DNA of 64,000 nucleotides from Sinomicrobium kalidii (GTDB lineage Bacteria > Bacteroidota > Bacteroidia > Flavobacteriales > Flavobacteriaceae), in the NCBI RefSeq assembly GCF_021183825.1, contig NZ_CP089211.1, positions 4,260,501-4,324,500 on the forward strand, written 5' to 3'. A model generated the notes under the pieces. That model was not told the origin of the DNA. It searched no databases and worked only from the letters and a program-made list of their open reading frames with translations. Within the stretch, counting starts at the first letter, position 1. Each line of letters begins with the position of its first letter. A program made the translations under genes and the position numbers. Shown piece after piece: positions 9,823-20,068 of this stretch.

Positions 9823-10872
9823 ATGAAAATATTTAAAATCATATTCTGCTCAAGTCTGTTAAGCGTGGTTTTATCGTGTCAAGATCAGAAAAAACCTACT
9901 TCTGAAACCGAAGTTATTCCTATAAAAACTACTAAAGTAGTTACAAAAAACTATGCATCCCCCATTTTATCAAGCGGTGTTATTTCCTCTGAAGTAGAAA
10001 CGAACCTCTCTTTTAAGACGGCGGGATATATAGATGGGTTATATGCAAAGGAAGGGGAAGCCATAAAAAAGGGACAATTGCTGGCTACTATTAACCCGAC
10101 AGAAATTAATGCCCGATTGGCGACTGCAAAAAGTGATTACGAAATGGCAGCACATGATTTTGAAAGAATAAAAAACCTTTATGAAGAAGGCGCGGCGACC
10201 CGGGAAGAATTCGATCAGAAAAAGGCCAACCTGAACAGTAACCTGCAACACTATAACATTGCAAAATTCAACCGGAAATACACCTCCGTTTATGCCAATA
10301 CTTCGGGTACTGTGATGAACAGGTTTGTGAATGAAGGCGAATTTGTTTCGGCGGGAACTTCAGTTTACCGGATAAGTTCAACAGATAAAAGCGATTGGGT
10401 TATAGAGCTCGGCATTTCAGATAAAGACTGGACAAAAGTTAAGGTTGGTGACACCGCTACAGTTACCATAGATGCTTATAAACAGGTAGCATTTAAAGCA
10501 TTTGTTTCGGAAGTGGGCAGTGCGGCAGATCCTTCTACCGGAACTTTCAAGATCAAGTTAAAAATTGACCCCGGTCATCATAAACTTGTCAGTGGTTTGG
10601 TCGCTTCCGTTAAAATATTCCCTTCTCAAACCACAAAACTACAGTTTATCCCCAGTATTTCCCTTACGGAAGCTAACGGCTATGACGGTAGTGTTTATAT
10701 CCCTAAAGGAGATAAAAAAACAGTTGAAAAACGAAAAGTAAAAATTGCCTTTATCGATAAACACCAGGTTGCTATATCCGCCGGCCTTGAAGATGCCGGA
10801 GAAGTGGTGACAGACGGGGCTTCCTACCTCAGTCCCGATGCCCGGATAATTATAAAAAACAGTAATCCATAA
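9823..10872 (+). CDS. RND efflux periplasmic adaptor (HlyD/AcrA family) lipoprotein
   Basis: A 349-residue membrane-fusion protein linking the inner-membrane pump to the TolC channel. The N-terminus is a lipoprotein signal with lipobox LSC (Cys at residue 19). Seen next: a biotinyl-lipoyl half-motif (TAGYIDGLYAKEGEAIKKGQ), a short helical hairpin (residues about 85-140), the second lipoyl half (ANTSGTVMNRFVNEGEFV) and the beta-barrel and membrane-proximal domains. The hairpin is short, as in many Bacteroidota HAE1 or CusB-like adaptors. Translation is probably coupled with the neighbouring genes given the 12-18 base gaps. The drug or substrate is not evident. Confidence 0.93.
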   Translation: MKIFKIIFCSSLLSVVLSCQDQKKPTSETEVIPIKTTKVVTKNYASPILSSGVISSEVETNLSFKTAGYIDGLYAKEGEAIKKGQLLATINPTEINARLATAKSDYEMAAHDFERIKNLYEEGAATREEFDQKKANLNSNLQHYNIAKFNRKYTSVYANTSGTVMNRFVNEGEFVSAGTSVYRISSTDKSDWVIELGISDKDWTKVKVGDTATVTIDAYKQVAFKAFVSEVGSAADPSTGTFKIKLKIDPGHHKLVSGLVASVKIFPSQTTKLQFIPSISLTEANGYDGSVYIPKGDKKTVEKRKVKIAFIDKHQVAISAGLEDAGEVVTDGASYLSPDARIIIKNSNP

Positions 10873-10884
10873 TTCCTGAGTTCA

Positions 10885-13800
10885 ATGAAAATAGTTGATT
10901 TTTCAGTTAAAAACTATCAGTTCACCATTATTATCTGTTTGCTTGCGGGCTGCTTAGGATTGAATTCTTTCTTAAATATGCCCAGGGGTGAAGACCCGGT
11001 GATCAATTCTCCGTCCTTTTCCATTACTGCCATTTATCCCGGTACGAGCCCGCAGGATATGGAAAAACTCATTGTAAAACCTTTGGAAGAAAAAATAAAT
11101 GGTTTGGACGATGTTCAAAAAATAACATCCGATATCAATGACGGGGTGTCAAAGACTTCAGTGAAATTTGAATACGGAGTAAATGTTGATGAAAAGTACA
11201 ACGAAGTCATACGGGAGGTAAACAGCTCAAGAGATCAGTTGCCTGACGACTTACAGGAACTTAAAATTAACAGATCAGACCCATCAAATGTAAATACGTA
11301 TCAAATTGCCCTGGTCAGTGAAACGGCTTCCTATAAAGAATTGTATGACCGGGGCGATGCATTGAAAACGCAAATAGAAAAAGTCGGGGCCGTTAAACGG
11401 GTTGAGTTACTGGCTTATCCTTCGCAACAGATTCAAGTAAATATTAACCCCGTAAAGCTGGCAGAAAATACTATTTCTGTAGACCAGATCACGGAAGCTA
11501 TTAGCGGGGAAGCTGCAAACCTTCCGGCAGGAAGCCTGCATTCCGGCGATAAAAAATATAATGTACAGACCAGCGGAGATTACCAGGACCTGAACGAAAT
11601 CAGGAATACGATTATAAGCGCTTCGGGGAGCAATATTTTGTTTCTTAAAGATATAGCTACCGTTCGGTCCGGGTATGAAAAGGAGAACTACTTAGGCCGT
11701 TACAATGGTAAGCGATGTATATACATAGCCGTAAGCGAAAAGCGCAGGACCAATATTATAAAGGATTATGATAAAATTGCTCCTATTATAGCTGATTTTT
11801 CGAAAACCCTGCCCGGCCATATCACATTAGAAAATAATTTTATTCAGGCAAATGATGTAAAACACCGGCTAGACCATTTCTTCAGGGACTTTGCCATCGC
11901 TATTATTTTGGTCATTTTCACCTTAACACCGCTTGGCTGGCGGGCATCGTTGGTGGTGATGATCTCCATTCCCCTTTCCATAGCCATCGGCCTTTTTCTT
12001 TTGGATTTTTTAGGATATACCATTAACCAGTTGACTATTGTAGGCTTGATCGTAGCGCTGGGCATACTGGTTGACGATAGTATCGTGGTCATTGAAAATA
12101 TTGAACGTTATTTAAGAAACGGGTATTCCCCGTATAAGGCCGCTATTGAAGCCACCCATCAAATCGGGGTGGCAATCTTAGGGTGTACCGCTATTCTTAT
12201 CGTGTCTTTTATGCCTTTGGTGTTTTTACCGGATACCTCGGGAGAATTTATAAGAAGTATGCCCATGGCCGTCATTACTACGGTATTGGCTTCCCTCTTC
12301 GTATCGCTGACTATAGTTCCGTTTTTAGCCAGTTTATTATTGAAAAAACATGAACATGAAGGGGGAAATCTTATTTTAAGAAAGCTGCAAAAGGGCATCA
12401 ATAAAGTTTATAGCCCCATCTTACACCTTGCATTATCACGCCCATACGCTACTATTTTAATTGCTGTAGCTCTATTTGCCGGAAGTATTGCCCTGGTGAA
12501 TGTGGTTGGGTTCAGCCTTTTTCCCAAGTCTGAAAAGCCCATGTTCCTGATCAATATAGAAACCCCTTTAGGAACCAACCTCTATAAAACAGAAGAGATC
12601 ACCGGAAATATCGAAAGTGAAGTTTTAAAAGACAAAAGGATAAAAGCCGTCCATACGAATATCGGGAAAGGAAACCCGAGGATCTATTATAACGTGGACA
12701 CCCACGAAACCGCTGAAAATTTTGCCCAGTTATTTATCCGTACAGCGGTAATGGATTTTGAAGAGCTGGAAGCCACCATTGAAAAGTTCAGGGGGAAATT
12801 TAACAATTATCCCGGGGCCAGAATTGAAGTCAAACAATTTGAACAAGGCCCCGGCGTAGAAGCTCCCATAGCCATAAGGATATTCGGGGACAATCTGGAT
12901 TCCCTGCGGGTGTATTCGGAAAAAGTTGAAAATGTCATTAAGCAAACGGAAGGCATAATTTATCCGAACAACTTACTGCAGACGTACCAGACAGATTTAA
13001 AGATAGCTATCAATAAGGACAAAGCCGCTTTACTGGGAATACCCGTAAACACGATAGACAGGATGGTCCGGATGGCCATAAGCGGCCTTGATGTCGCGGA
13101 TTATAAAGATGAAAAAGGAGACAATTACAAAATCAACCTTTCCATTATGGATGCTAACAGAACTCCCGATCCGGATATTCTTAAGGAACTATATATAAAA
13201 ACGCCTTCTAATGAGAGTGTCCCTTTAAATCACCTGGCAGATCTGGAATACAAAACTTCTGTTCCCCTGATTAAACGTTATGATAAAAACAGGTATGCAT
13301 TAGTAACCAGCAATGTAAAGAACGGTTATAATATTCAGGAAGTAACCCACGAAATACTTGAAAAAATCCAACAGATAGATCTCCCGGAAGGGTATCGTTT
13401 TATGGCCGCCGGAGAATTGGAAAGCAGCCAGGAAAGCTTTGCAGGCATTGGGACCATCATCCTGATCACCGTTTTTGGTTTTATCGCCATTTTAATACTG
13501 GAATTCGGAACTTTTAAAAGTACGCTTATCGTATTATCTGTTATTCCATTGGGAATAGTAGGCGCTGTAGGCATATTATTTATTACCGGGAACACCCTTT
13601 CGTTTATGGCTACCATAGGCATAATAGCCTTAGCCGGAATAGAAGTTAAAAACTCCATTCTGTTGGTCGATTTTACCAACCAGCTCAGAGAACAGGGAAT
13701 GGGCATTGACGAGGCTATCGAACTTGCAGGAGAAACCCGTTTTCTCCCTATTATTTTAACCTCGTGTACCGCCATATTGGGGCTTTCGCCCCTGGTACTG

Positions 13801-13947
13801 GAAAACTCCCCTTTTTATTCCCCGTTAGCCTGGGTTATTATAGGCGGGCTTATTAGTTCCACCATACTGACAAGGTTAGTCACTCCGGTGGTTTATAAGC
13901 TAATTGCCCCTGCTGTCACTTTACATAAAACATCCGATAAAAATTAA
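10885..13947 (+). CDS. RND-family efflux transporter permease, HAE1/AcrB type
   Basis: A 1020-residue proton-driven inner-membrane pump. The N-terminal helix (IIICLLAGCLGLNSFLNMP) leads to the porter domain (GTSPQDMEKLIVKPLEEKI). A first block of six transmembrane helices lies at about 330-540, with the proton-relay region GILVDDSIVVIENIERYL (two Asp at about 396-397). A second porter half and a second block with GIEVKNSILLVDF (about 925) follow. Size and two-fold repeat fit the family. The second half lacks the heavy-metal CzcA signatures, so an organic or drug substrate is more likely. Same operon as the TolC and adaptor genes; no TetR-type repressor gene is adjacent. Confidence 0.95.
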   Translation: MKIVDFSVKNYQFTIIICLLAGCLGLNSFLNMPRGEDPVINSPSFSITAIYPGTSPQDMEKLIVKPLEEKINGLDDVQKITSDINDGVSKTSVKFEYGVNVDEKYNEVIREVNSSRDQLPDDLQELKINRSDPSNVNTYQIALVSETASYKELYDRGDALKTQIEKVGAVKRVELLAYPSQQIQVNINPVKLAENTISVDQITEAISGEAANLPAGSLHSGDKKYNVQTSGDYQDLNEIRNTIISASGSNILFLKDIATVRSGYEKENYLGRYNGKRCIYIAVSEKRRTNIIKDYDKIAPIIADFSKTLPGHITLENNFIQANDVKHRLDHFFRDFAIAIILVIFTLTPLGWRASLVVMISIPLSIAIGLFLLDFLGYTINQLTIVGLIVALGILVDDSIVVIENIERYLRNGYSPYKAAIEATHQIGVAILGCTAILIVSFMPLVFLPDTSGEFIRSMPMAVITTVLASLFVSLTIVPFLASLLLKKHEHEGGNLILRKLQKGINKVYSPILHLALSRPYATILIAVALFAGSIALVNVVGFSLFPKSEKPMFLINIETPLGTNLYKTEEITGNIESEVLKDKRIKAVHTNIGKGNPRIYYNVDTHETAENFAQLFIRTAVMDFEELEATIEKFRGKFNNYPGARIEVKQFEQGPGVEAPIAIRIFGDNLDSLRVYSEKVENVIKQTEGIIYPNNLLQTYQTDLKIAINKDKAALLGIPVNTIDRMVRMAISGLDVADYKDEKGDNYKINLSIMDANRTPDPDILKELYIKTPSNESVPLNHLADLEYKTSVPLIKRYDKNRYALVTSNVKNGYNIQEVTHEILEKIQQIDLPEGYRFMAAGELESSQESFAGIGTIILITVFGFIAILILEFGTFKSTLIVLSVIPLGIVGAVGILFITGNTLSFMATIGIIALAGIEVKNSILLVDFTNQLREQGMGIDEAIELAGETRFLPIILTSCTAILGLSPLVLENSPFYSPLAWVIIGGLISSTILTRLVTPVVYKLIAPAVTLHKTSDKN

Positions 13948-13980
13948 GATTTAAATCCGATAACCATAATTCAAAGAAAT

Positions 13981-14952
13981 ATGAAAAAGATCTTTTTTAT
14001 AGTATTACTCTCATCGGCGTCTGTTTATGCCCAGGAATCTAATGATTCGGTTAAAAAAAAAGTGGCCAAAGAAATTACAGATAAATTCCCAAGTACTCGG
14101 TTTTTAGATGTGCAGTATGAGCAATTTACCCCTACTGATTATACTTCGGAATTAGAGAATACAGATTTGGAAGAAGGCACCATACAAAATCAAAAACGTA
14201 TTAAGGTAGCTTTAAATGTTCCCATCATAAAAAAGAAAAAATACGTCATTAGCGGTTCTCTGCGCTATAAATTTGATTCTTTCGAATTTTCGGATGTGGA
14301 AAACAAGTTAGATCCGGAAAACAGCTTGTTTCACGACGGGCAGGAGGACTTTCATTATTTCAGTACCGCCTTAAATTTTACTTATTTCTCTAAGTTATTT
14401 GGAAAAACATTTATCTATAACGGTTCCATTACCGCTGATGGTTCCGATAAAGGATATGAACGGATAAATGCCGTACTCATAGGAAGCCTAGTGCTCAAAC
14501 GCACAGAACAGACAACAATAACTGCCGGCTTACTGGCACAGACCAAAAGGACATCCATATTTCCGGTGTTACCTGTTTTTTCTTATGAGCATAAATTTCA
14601 AAGTTCTCCCTGGACCCTGGATGTAGTATTGCCCAAACATGCCTATTTCCGAAGAACTTTATTTGGTCGTGATCGATTGTCACTCGGTTTGAATTTTGAT
14701 GGAGAAGTGGTATTTGCCTATCCGAACCAACCGCGTTTCCACGATGATTATACATACAAACGGAATGAAATAAAAACCGGGTTCATATATGAATATAAAT
14801 TGAGTAACAAAATTTTCGCCACATTCCAGGGCGGAGTTTCAACCATTTTCAGTGGGCAATTACGGGAAATAAACAAGGTTGATGAAATTATTACGACTAC
14901 ACAAAACATCAATGGTTATTTTAATGTCGGTATTTCGTTTAATCCGTTTTAG
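13981..14952 (+). CDS. Probable outer-membrane beta-barrel protein (DUF6268-like)
   Basis: A 323-residue exported protein: signal peptide MKKIFFIVLLSSASVYAQ, then amphipathic strands ending in an aromatic residue (YFNVGISFNPF at the C-terminus), as in outer-membrane barrels. Segments such as KYVISGSLRYKFDSFEF and the layout resemble the DUF6268 family, a tentative reading. It follows the RND gene by 33 bases and is the last gene of the efflux operon. It may be an accessory envelope component; I cannot state a function. Confidence 0.7.
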   Translation: MKKIFFIVLLSSASVYAQESNDSVKKKVAKEITDKFPSTRFLDVQYEQFTPTDYTSELENTDLEEGTIQNQKRIKVALNVPIIKKKKYVISGSLRYKFDSFEFSDVENKLDPENSLFHDGQEDFHYFSTALNFTYFSKLFGKTFIYNGSITADGSDKGYERINAVLIGSLVLKRTEQTTITAGLLAQTKRTSIFPVLPVFSYEHKFQSSPWTLDVVLPKHAYFRRTLFGRDRLSLGLNFDGEVVFAYPNQPRFHDDYTYKRNEIKTGFIYEYKLSNKIFATFQGGVSTIFSGQLREINKVDEIITTTQNINGYFNVGISFNPF

Positions 14953-15059
14953 GGGGGCGGTATATGTCCTATTCAATCCGTTAATCACGAGGGAATTGAA
15001 TTTTGCCAACCAAATGAAGAAGAAACACAAAAAAACGATAATATTTAACTAAAAAAGTT

Positions 15060-15095
15060 GATTTGGCTAAAATAAACTTAGGTTTGGATAAATAT
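15060..15095 (+). promoter_or_regulatory. Candidate AraC-type operator before iorA-like gene
   Basis: Two half-sites, TTGGCTAAAA at 15063 and TTGGATAAAT at 15084, start exactly 21 bp apart (two helical turns), as AraC-family regulators prefer. The 36-bp unit matches 29 of 36 bases, with the same spacing, to the complement of 26116-26151 before an SDR operon. A single half-site also precedes the SDR gene at 21143. The surrounding gap (14953-15241) is AT-rich and has no gene. Confidence 0.6.
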
Positions 15096-15241
15096 ATTAA
15101 CTATGCAACAATTATATTTACAGTAAGTTATTCTATTAAATAAAAAAAATGAGTTAAAGATCATTGAACCGAAAACGGATGCAGGCAATCATTCGAGTAG
15201 GGAGGACATAGCCCAGACAAAAAGAAAATGAATTTAAGAGT

Positions 15242-15709
15242 ATGACCAAAATATCATTCAAAATCAACGGAGAAAAGGTGACCGTAAATGCTAAACCCGA
15301 TACCCCTGTTTTATGGATCATAAGGGAGCATTTGGGGTTGACCGGAACAAAATATGGTTGCGGAAGATCTATTTGTGGCGCATGTACTGTTCATCTGGAT
15401 GGGAACCCTGTTCGCGCATGTGTTACACCGCTTTCCTTAATTGAGGGAACGGATATTACCACCATTGAAGGATTGTCCGATGACGGTACCCATCCGTTGC
15501 AGGAGGCATGGATTGATGAACAAGTGCCCCAATGTGGTTACTGCCAATCCGGGCAGATCATGCAGGCTGCTGTTCTACTTAAAAAAAATAAAAACCCGAA
15601 CAGGAAAGAAATAATTGATCATATGAATGGAAACCTGTGCCGATGTGGTGCTTATTTAAGAATATTAAAGGCCATAGAAGCTGTGGCCAAAAAAGATAAT
15701 TATGAATGA
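15242..15709 (+). CDS. iorA: (2Fe-2S)-binding subunit of molybdenum hydroxylase (IorA-like)
   Basis: A 155-residue electron-transfer subunit. The N-terminal plant-type ferredoxin cluster is held by Cys40, Cys45, Cys48 and Cys60 ([17 protein letters not shown]). The C-terminal helical domain holds the second cluster by Cys98, Cys101, Cys133 and Cys135 (CGYCQSGQI and [13 protein letters not shown]). All eight ligands are present. It passes electrons from the molybdopterin subunit to an external acceptor. The next gene overlaps by 8 bases, so translation is coupled. The closest well-known relatives are isoquinoline 1-oxidoreductase alpha and aldehyde dehydrogenase small subunits; the true substrate is unknown, and the symbol marks similarity only. 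Confidence 0.93.
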   Translation: MTKISFKINGEKVTVNAKPDTPVLWIIREHLGLTGTKYGCGRSICGACTVHLDGNPVRACVTPLSLIEGTDITTIEGLSDDGTHPLQEAWIDEQVPQCGYCQSGQIMQAAVLLKKNKNPNRKEIIDHMNGNLCRCGAYLRILKAIEAVAKKDNYE

Positions 15710-17891
15710 TCAGAACCCATTAGCCGAATCGGTAAATTCTCGACGCCAATTTTTAAAAAGTGCGGGAGGTGTTATTTTTTACTTTTCATTGCCATTTGGT
15801 CTGTCCTCAATTACTACTTCTTGTGTAGACGGAAGGAATCAAAAAGAACTTCCTAAGGGAAAAGGAATTAATATCTGGGTGGAGATCCATGAAAACGATA
15901 TGCTGACATTTTTTAACCCGTCCAATGAAATGGGGCAGGGAAGCATGACAGCACTTGCCGTGATCATAGCGGAAGAATTGGATGCAGACTGGTCTAAGGT
16001 TCGTATTGAGGATTCACCTGTGAATGCAAATCTTTATGGCTCACCGGGAAGAAGGGGAAATAGTATGATGACCGTGGGCAGTAGAACTGTGAGTGGGTAT
16101 TATGACAGCCTGAGGCAAGGAGGTGCACAAGCGAGGCAGGTGATACTTTCTAATGTGGCGGAACACTGGAAGGTACCTGTCAATGAGTTGATAACTGAAC
16201 CTAATGTAGTGATACATCAAAAAACCAACAAGCGTATTTCATATGGTGATGTCGCAGCTTTTTTAAAACCTTTGGAGGAAATGCCGGAAGTACCGGCTGA
16301 TCGGCTGAAAAAACCGGCCGATTTTAGATTGATCGGAAAAGTGGCCGAGCGTTTTGATATTCCGTCCAAGGTTGACGGTAGTGCCATGTTTGGCATTGAT
16401 GTCCAGGTACCCGATATGGTCTACGGTGTTATTTCGCGATCACCGGTGCACGGTTCTGCGCCCGAGTTAATGAACGAGCAGGCCATTCTTGATATGGAAG
16501 GTGTCTTGAACATTGTTAAATTAGAACATGGGATAGGGATTGTGGCTTCGTCCATAGAACAAGCTTTGGAAGCGAAAGACCAATTGCAAATAACATGGAG
16601 TACGGGAGCAAAAGCTGAAAGCCATTCCAGTGAAGAAGCCTATGCGCAGTATGAGGAAATGGCATCCAATAGTGATGATGATGGAAATGTCATTTTAAAT
16701 AAAGGCGGTTTTGAGGGAGCCTTTCGTAACGGTAGCAGGCGGTATACGAGTGATTATAAGAACGATTATATATGCCATGCCCAAATGGAACCCATGAATG
16801 CTGTTGTTTCTATTTCTGAGGACAATTCCAGTGCAGATGTTTGGGTGGGGACCCAAGGTCCTTCACGCGCTCAATCCACGGTGGCCGATATGTTGGGGAT
16901 TGATAATTCCCGGGTGACCATCCATAGGCAATATTTAGGCGGGGGCTTTGGTAGAAAGGCGCATACGGATTGGATAGAAGAAACGGTTCGATTGGCCCAG
17001 GAAACCCGACGGCCCGTAAAATTGATATGGACCAGGGAGGATGACATCCAATATGGTATGTATCGCCCCATATCATTACAGCGGATGCAAGCGAGCGTTG
17101 ATTCGTCAGGGAACATTACGGGCTGGCGCCATACTATAGTAGGTACAGGAGGAGGTCTCCTGGCATCAGGGGCGGTCCCCGGTTATTATACCTTTCCGAA
17201 TCAACACATCAATGTGCATAATATCGATCACGGTGTTCGTACCAAACACTGGAGAAGTGTAGGACATGGCCCTAATAAATTTGCCATTGAAGCATTTATC
17301 GACGAACTGGCGGCTGATCAAAATACCGATCCTTTTGACTTTAGGATGCAATTGATGAAGGACCATCCGAGAGCGCAAAAAGTATTGCAAAAAGTTGCGG
17401 AAATGGCCCGTTGGAAAGCACCGGCCCCGCAAGGAAGGGGGAAGGGAATAGCCTTTGCCGAGCGTAGCGGATCACTGGCAGCATGTGTGTGCGAACTTTC
17501 AGTGGATAGGGAAAGTGGGGTCATAACAGTTCATAAGTTATGGGCATCCCTGGATGCAGGTGTGGTAGTGCAGCCCGATAATGCCATTGCACAAATTGAA
17601 GGTGGGCTGATAATGGGGATGAGTAGTGTGCTGAAAGAAAGTATTACTTTTAAAAATGGCAAGGTACAACAATCCAATTATCACGATTATCCCGTACTTC
17701 GAATGGCTGAGGTCCCTGAAAGTATTGAAGTGCGTATTATCCCCTCAACCGAACCACCTACGGGGATAGGGGAGTCGGGTATCCCGATAATTGGCGGTGC
17801 CATAGCAAATGCTTTCGCAAACTTAACGGGAAAAAGGATCAGGCATTTGCCTTTCACCCCTGATAAAGTGTTGCAACTATTGGCCGGGTAA
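15702..17891 (+). CDS. iorB: Tat-exported molybdopterin-binding hydroxylase subunit (IorB-like)
   Basis: A 729-residue catalytic subunit of the xanthine dehydrogenase/aldehyde oxidase group. A twin-arginine signal opens the protein ([12 protein letters not shown] followed by a hydrophobic stretch), so it is exported folded with its cofactor and its small partner. Molybdopterin contacts include [16 protein letters not shown] (about residue 73), [12 protein letters not shown] (about 410) and the C-terminal [18 protein letters not shown] with the likely catalytic Glu (about 690). This arrangement is typical of IorB proteins rather than cytoplasmic XdhB. It probably hydroxylates aromatic N-heterocycles or oxidises aldehydes. 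No molybdenum-cofactor gene is nearby. The AraC-type operator upstream suggests induction by substrate. Confidence 0.92.
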   Translation: MNDQNPLAESVNSRRQFLKSAGGVIFYFSLPFGLSSITTSCVDGRNQKELPKGKGINIWVEIHENDMLTFFNPSNEMGQGSMTALAVIIAEELDADWSKVRIEDSPVNANLYGSPGRRGNSMMTVGSRTVSGYYDSLRQGGAQARQVILSNVAEHWKVPVNELITEPNVVIHQKTNKRISYGDVAAFLKPLEEMPEVPADRLKKPADFRLIGKVAERFDIPSKVDGSAMFGIDVQVPDMVYGVISRSPVHGSAPELMNEQAILDMEGVLNIVKLEHGIGIVASSIEQALEAKDQLQITWSTGAKAESHSSEEAYAQYEEMASNSDDDGNVILNKGGFEGAFRNGSRRYTSDYKNDYICHAQMEPMNAVVSISEDNSSADVWVGTQGPSRAQSTVADMLGIDNSRVTIHRQYLGGGFGRKAHTDWIEETVRLAQETRRPVKLIWTREDDIQYGMYRPISLQRMQASVDSSGNITGWRHTIVGTGGGLLASGAVPGYYTFPNQHINVHNIDHGVRTKHWRSVGHGPNKFAIEAFIDELAADQNTDPFDFRMQLMKDHPRAQKVLQKVAEMARWKAPAPQGRGKGIAFAERSGSLAACVCELSVDRESGVITVHKLWASLDAGVVVQPDNAIAQIEGGLIMGMSSVLKESITFKNGKVQQSNYHDYPVLRMAEVPESIEVRIIPSTEPPTGIGESGIPIIGGAIANAFANLTGKRIRHLPFTPDKVLQLLAG

Positions 17892-17994
17892 ATGTCTGAC
17901 TGAGAATTGCTTTGATTTTCCCTCCATGTATGCGGCTTTGTTTTTTGATTTCAACGGAAAGAAAATATTACACGATTAAAGTTAACCCGGTCAA

Positions 17995-18130
17995 TCTTAA
18001 GACTTCAAGACCTATGACATAAGACTAAAGCGTAGTTAAATTTTAAAATCACTTGTTTAGGTATTTTAAAGTCCTATGTCTTATCTCCTGCCGTCTTACG
18101 TCATAAATGATATTTTTTGTCATATACTAC
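17995..18130 (-). repeat. Dispersed AAGAC-rich intergenic repeat, copy B
   Basis: Inverted copy of the element at 8062-8272. Read on the minus strand it begins GTAGTATATGACAAAAAATA, contains two AAGAC-rich arms (18069-18105 and 17994-18030) that are imperfect inverse complements, and ends TCTTGAAGTCTTAAG. It fills most of the 465-base gap after the iorB-like gene. Confidence 0.55.
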
Positions 18131-18191
18131 ATTAAAAATGGAGTAGTGCAGAAAAAGGTGAAATCCGGAGCAAAAAGATCATTTTGTAGCC

Positions 18192-18209
18192 TCCCGATAA
18201 TTATCGGGA
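18192..18209. repeat. 18-bp perfect palindrome
   Basis: TCCCGATAATTATCGGGA reads the same on both strands. A near relative, TCCCGATATTTATCGGGA, lies at about 36211-36228. Such short palindromes are common between genes in Bacteroidota and may act as bidirectional terminators. Confidence 0.6.
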
Positions 18210-18265
18210 TGGAAAAAGTCAAGATGAGTTCTTAACCAGAGAATTGCCTGACCATTAATGATTCG

Positions 18266-18320
18266 GTTACAAGTACAATAGATTCTGTTACAAATAGAAA
18301 CAGCCATCCGCTGAACTTTG
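18266..18320 (+). promoter_or_regulatory. Promoter with GTTACAA direct repeats before SDR operon
   Basis: GTTACAA occurs at 18266-18272 and 18287-18293, starts 21 bp apart, typical of an AraC-type double site. A -7 like box with CTTTG lies at 18316-18320, as in the other island promoters, and supports the ATG at 18357 as the start. Confidence 0.5.
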
Positions 18321-18356
18321 CAGTGTAAATTTTTATTCATCTTAAAATCAGAAAAA

Positions 18357-19205
18357 ATGGACACTAAAAAAGTTTGGTTTGTAACAGGAGCATCCAAAGG
18401 ATTAGGCCTTGCCCTGGTAAAACAATTATTGAATGACGGTTATAAAGTAGCGGGCACTTCCAGATCGCTGGAACGCCTGGAAAAAGAAGTAGAGCCCTCG
18501 ACAGATTTCCTTCCTTTAGAAGTCGATATCACAGACGAAGAAAGCGTAAGCAATGCCATTGATCAGGCTATAGAATCCTTTGGTGGTATTGATGTGGTTG
18601 TAAACAATGCGGGGTATGGCCAGTTAGGTACTTTAGAAGAATTGACCGATAGAGAATCCCGGCAAAATTTTGACGCCAATGTATTTGGTTCGTTGAATGT
18701 TATTAGACGTGTAATGCCCCATTTACGCAGTAAAAAGTCAGGGCATATAATTAATGTGTCTTCTATTGCAGGACTAACCGGTACATTCCCGGGCTGGGGG
18801 ATCTATTGTGCTACAAAATTTGCGGTAGCAGGATTTACGGAAGCGTTGTCGGCAGAAATAAAAGAATTCGGCGTTTCGGCAACAGTGGTGTACCCCGGTT
18901 ATTTCCGAACCAACTTTTTGGATAAAGGCTCGCTAAATCTTCCACAAAACCCGGTTGTCGCTTATACGGAAGCGAGAAACCTGGAAGCGGCGCATGTCAA
19001 TGATATTAAAGGCAATCAGCCGGGTGATCCCGAAAAAGCAGCTCGTGTTTTTATTCAATTGGGCGAAAGCGAAAACCCGCCACTTCATTTTATTATGGGT
19101 GAAGATGCTTTCGGAAGGGCACATGATAAGATCGAAGTTTTGCAGAATGAATTAAGAGCAAACGAAGTGTTGAGTAAATCAACAACATTTGCAAACAGTA
19201 AGTAA
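18357..19205 (+). CDS. SDR-family oxidoreductase
   Basis: A 282-residue classical short-chain dehydrogenase/reductase. Cofactor motif TGASKGLG (about residues 9-16), NNAGYG (about 84), catalytic Ser in INVSSIAGL and the YCATK active site (YxxxK). I start at the ATG at 18357 because TKKVWFVTGASKG then begins directly at the first strand, and the -7 box lies between this ATG and the upstream one at 18318. It would reduce or oxidise a carbonyl or alcohol with NADP(H). The next SDR gene starts 23 bases on, so they form an operon, followed by an AraC gene. Confidence 0.93.
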   Translation: MDTKKVWFVTGASKGLGLALVKQLLNDGYKVAGTSRSLERLEKEVEPSTDFLPLEVDITDEESVSNAIDQAIESFGGIDVVVNNAGYGQLGTLEELTDRESRQNFDANVFGSLNVIRRVMPHLRSKKSGHIINVSSIAGLTGTFPGWGIYCATKFAVAGFTEALSAEIKEFGVSATVVYPGYFRTNFLDKGSLNLPQNPVVAYTEARNLEAAHVNDIKGNQPGDPEKAARVFIQLGESENPPLHFIMGEDAFGRAHDKIEVLQNELRANEVLSKSTTFANSK

Positions 19206-19228
19206 TAAAAAATCAAGTTCAGATCATT

Positions 19229-19975
19229 ATGGAATTAAAAGGAAAAGTAGCTCTTGTCACGGGAGCATCAAGCGGAATAGGAGAAGAAGTAGCCAAAACA
19301 CTTGCACAAAAAGGGACCAAAGTAGGACTGGCCGCCAGAAGAACCGGCAAATTACAAACGATCTTAAATGAAATTAAGGAAACCGGTGGCGATGGCACAG
19401 TGATTGAAATGGACGTGACCAACAAAGAAAGTGTAGCAACAGGAGCCGCTTTACTGAAAGAACAATTCGGCTCCATCGACATTTTAGTGAACAACGCAGG
19501 CCTGATGCCCGCATCAGACATCGATACATTCAAAACCGGCGAGTGGGAAACGATGGTAGATGTCAACATCAAAGGAGTCCTGAACGTAACGGCAGCAGTT
19601 TTGCCGGAATTGATCGGGCAAAAGTCCGGTCACGTCATCAACCTGTCTTCCATTGCAGGCCGTAAGTTGTTTAAAGGACTGGCCGTTTATTGCGGAACGA
19701 AATATTTTGTGTCCGCATTCTCAGACATTATGCGTATGGAGATCGGCAAGAAGCACAATATTCGTGTAACCAGTATACAGCCGGGGGCCGTAGCTACCGA
19801 ATTGTTCGAACAGATTTCCGATAAAACGTATAAAGAAGGCATGGAAGGTTTACGTGAGCAAATCAGGTTTTTATCGCCGGAAGATATTGCCAACAGTATG
19901 ATTTACGCTTTAGAAGCGCCGGAGCACGTAGATGTTTCGGAATTGTTTGTCTTACCTACCGATCAGGAATGGTAA
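19229..19975 (+). CDS. SDR-family NAD(P)-dependent oxidoreductase
   Basis: A 248-residue classical SDR. Seen: TGASSGIG near the N-terminus, an acidic-free second strand with AARRTGK that favours NADP(H), NNAGLMP, the catalytic Ser in VINLSSIAGR, and YCGTK for the Tyr/Lys pair. It resembles the YdfG/serine 3-dehydrogenase-like subgroup common in Flavobacteriaceae; substrate unknown. It is the second gene of a two-SDR operon and is separated from the AraC gene downstream by a hairpin with a 16-bp perfect stem. Confidence 0.93.
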   Translation: MELKGKVALVTGASSGIGEEVAKTLAQKGTKVGLAARRTGKLQTILNEIKETGGDGTVIEMDVTNKESVATGAALLKEQFGSIDILVNNAGLMPASDIDTFKTGEWETMVDVNIKGVLNVTAAVLPELIGQKSGHVINLSSIAGRKLFKGLAVYCGTKYFVSAFSDIMRMEIGKKHNIRVTSIQPGAVATELFEQISDKTYKEGMEGLREQIRFLSPEDIANSMIYALEAPEHVDVSELFVLPTDQEW

Positions 19976-19981
19976 AATAAG

Positions 19982-20030
19982 ATACCAAAACTTCAGGGTC
20001 CCAACGATGTTTATCCTGAAGTTTTGGTAT
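19982..20030 (+). terminator. Perfect 16-bp stem between SDR and AraC genes
   Basis: ATACCAAAACTTCAGG at 19982-19997 pairs with CCTGAAGTTTTGGTAT at 20015-20030, loop 17. There is no long T tract, so termination may depend on the A/T-rich foot, or the hairpin may mark a processing site between the SDR pair and the regulator. Confidence 0.6.
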
Positions 20031-20068
20031 ATTAGAATGATGTAACCGAACAAAAATCCAGCACGATT

